Shown here piece by piece: positions 5,840 to 7,145 of a stretch of 7,145 nucleotides of DNA. Each line of letters begins with the position of its first letter. The first letter of the stretch is position 1. Source of the DNA: Bacteroidales bacterium (GTDB taxonomy: Bacteria > Bacteroidota > Bacteroidia > Bacteroidales > UBA10428). A program made the position numbers and the translations under genes. Where the stretch lies: positions 1-7,145 of the forward strand of contig DNTK01000045.1 in NCBI GenBank assembly GCA_003508755.1, written 5' to 3'. The notes beneath the pieces are model-generated. The model worked only from the letters and a program-made list of their open reading frames with translations. It was not told the DNA's origin and searched no databases.

Positions 5840-7145
5840 CAGGACACAGCAAGCGGCAACTCGAAACTGAAAGTACTTCCCTCATTCACCTTACTTTCTA
5901 CAAGCAGTTTACTATTGTGTTTTTCAATAAACTCCTTACAAATTAACAAACCAAGCCCTGATCCTTTTTCCTCATCGGTTCCTGTGCGCAGGGCAGTTTT
6001 CTTATCAATGGTAAACAGTTTATTTATAATTCGGTGGTCCATCCCAATACCTTCATCCATTATTAAGATGTTTACCTTTTTATTTTTCAGGATGGTACCT
6101 TGTATGGTAATTCTACTTTTTGGTAAACTGTATTTTATACCATTAGAAATGAGGTTACGCAGGATGGTTGAAAGCATGTGCTCATCCGCTATCACTCGCA
6201 ACTTATTATCAATGTTAGTTTCAACAACCAACTGTTTCTTTGTTAACTGAAGATGATAAATGCTCAAAACCTCTTCAACCAGATTTTTTAATGATAAAGC
6301 AGAAGGGCTTTTTGCTAACTTTTTGGTTTGCATGCGCGACCAATCGAGCAAGTTTTCGAGAAGTACATAAGTATTCTGTGAGCTTTTGGATAAACCTGTA
6401 GTAAATTCTTTTATTTCGTGTCTTTTCAGACGGTCAAAATCGGTATTTATTACTTCTAATAGTCTGTATATGGAACTTACCGGGCTGCGTAAATCATGTG
6501 CAATAACGGAATGAATCTTCGACTGAATACGATTTGCCTGTTTTAGTTCATTTTTTTGCTGGGTTAATTCCTGAAGTTTTTCATTCAATTTGTTATTTAG
6601 TTTTTCGAGTTCAACTTTCTGGCGCCCTATTTCCTGGTTTTGGAGTTGCAATTGTTCCTCTTTGATGTTCGATAAACGGTGAAAGATGATAATTGCAATT
6701 GTGGCCCCCGTATAGCTGATCAGAATGGTAATTCCTTTAGTAACTTCGAAGTAACTCTCCGGCAGCGCGACTTGTCCGAGTAATGGGAAGTTAAAAAACT
6801 CATATGCTAAGAATAGTCCAATGTTAAGTCCGTAGAAGATAAAAATGAATATTCTCTCTTTAATGGACCAGATAAAAATAGGGATAATAGCAAAAAGGAG
6901 GAATAGAATATGTGATCCATGAGCCTTACCACCAAATTTAGCAAGTAATATTAAAATCAGAGTGGTATCATAGGCGGCAATATAAAGTTTTGCCAGCTGG
7001 TGAAGTTGTATTCTGTTAAATAATATAGGCAATAATGCACCTGCAGCAAAAAAGCTTAAGTAGATGATTTGAGTGTTTAAATCCGGAATATCCATTCCCA
7101 GATAGAAAGCAATGAAAATGCATATTGATACACAGGATATAACAC
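5839..7145 (-). CDS. Membrane sensor histidine kinase with coiled-coil linker, 5' part missing (right edge)
   Basis: 434 codons are visible and the frame stays open to the right edge. The first ATG in frame (7093-7095) is preceded by codons reading VISCVSICIFIAFYLG, a hydrophobic helix matching the first helix of the neighbouring kinase, so that Met is internal and the true start is outside the window. Counting from that Met, five more helices lie at about 9-26, 35-52, 61-77, 81-101 and 120-139. A Glu/Lys/Gln/Leu-rich coiled coil at about 143-190 follows, then the H-box SVIAHDLRSPVSS with His200 (encoded at 6496-6498). The HATPase_c domain shows N-box RNLISNGIKY (Asn313, Asn317), G1 box MDEGIGM (346-352) and G2 box GSGLGLLICKEF (378-389). 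It is clearly paralogous to the kinase at 4445-5731 over the whole visible length, except for the coiled coil, which that kinase largely lacks. There is no PAS, HAMP or receiver domain, and its response regulator is not in the window. Confidence 0.93.
   Translation of the reverse strand, partial: VISCVSICIFIAFYLGMDIPDLNTQIIYLSFFAAGALLPILFNRIQLHQLAKLYIAAYDTTLILILLAKFGGKAHGSHILFLLFAIIPIFIWSIKERIFIFIFYGLNIGLFLAYEFFNFPLLGQVALPESYFEVTKGITILISYTGATIAIIIFHRLSNIKEEQLQLQNQEIGRQKVELEKLNNKLNEKLQELTQQKNELKQANRIQSKIHSVIAHDLRSPVSSIYRLLEVINTDFDRLKRHEIKEFTTGLSKSSQNTYVLLENLLDWSRMQTKKLAKSPSALSLKNLVEEVLSIYHLQLTKKQLVVETNIDNKLRVIADEHMLSTILRNLISNGIKYSLPKSRITIQGTILKNKKVNILIMDEGIGMDHRIINKLFTIDKKTALRTGTDEEKGSGLGLLICKEFIEKHNSKLLVESKVNEGSTFSFELPLAVS

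Noticed and set aside
5831..6250. 139-codon plus-strand ORF opposite the C-terminal half of the right kinase
   Set aside because: It is antisense to the conserved ATPase domain, and its hydrophobic Ser/Leu-rich content is typical of a reverse-strand shadow.
1..7145. Mobile element, CRISPR array, phage or defence system
   Set aside because: No transposase, integrase, terminal or spaced direct repeats, or defence-type protein motifs were seen; all five genes have housekeeping or signalling signatures.

Overview
The window looks like chromosomal DNA from a member of the Bacteroidota. The evidence is AT-rich intergenic DNA, TAnnTTTG-type -7 boxes ahead of three genes with no obvious TTG -33 element, weak or absent Shine-Dalgarno sequences, and multi-membrane-pass sensor kinases with HDLRSP H-boxes. 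I cannot place it more finely than phylum.

There are five genes. Left edge to 1192 (minus): the N-terminal 397 residues of a membrane-bound PAS sensor histidine kinase; the window ends three residues after the phospho-accepting histidine. 1193-1383: a divergent 191-bp promoter region. 1384-2448 (plus): a complete class I-alpha (AroF/AroG/AroH type) DAHP synthase, the first enzyme of the shikimate pathway. 2449-2616: a leader region with a -7 box, a small hairpin and a possible 10-codon leader ORF. 2617-4392 (plus): a complete half-size ABC exporter with a fused membrane domain and ATPase. A 52-bp convergent gap follows. 4445-5731 (minus): a complete six-pass membrane histidine kinase. 5839-7145 (minus): a closely related paralogous kinase that runs off the right edge; its true start is outside the window.

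The three kinases share one general plan: a roughly six-helix membrane module with very short loops, then a cytoplasmic linker, then HisKA/HATPase. They differ mainly in the linker: PAS plus coiled coil in the left kinase, almost nothing in the 4445-5731 kinase, and a long coiled coil in the right one. No response regulator lies in the window, so partners are unknown. The biosynthetic gene and the exporter sit between the kinases, and nothing in the sequence ties them functionally to signalling. I found no mobile element, CRISPR array, tRNA, rRNA or confident riboswitch. The window reads mostly as ordinary chromosome. The kinase paralogy and two small leader or promoter structures are the parts most worth a second look.
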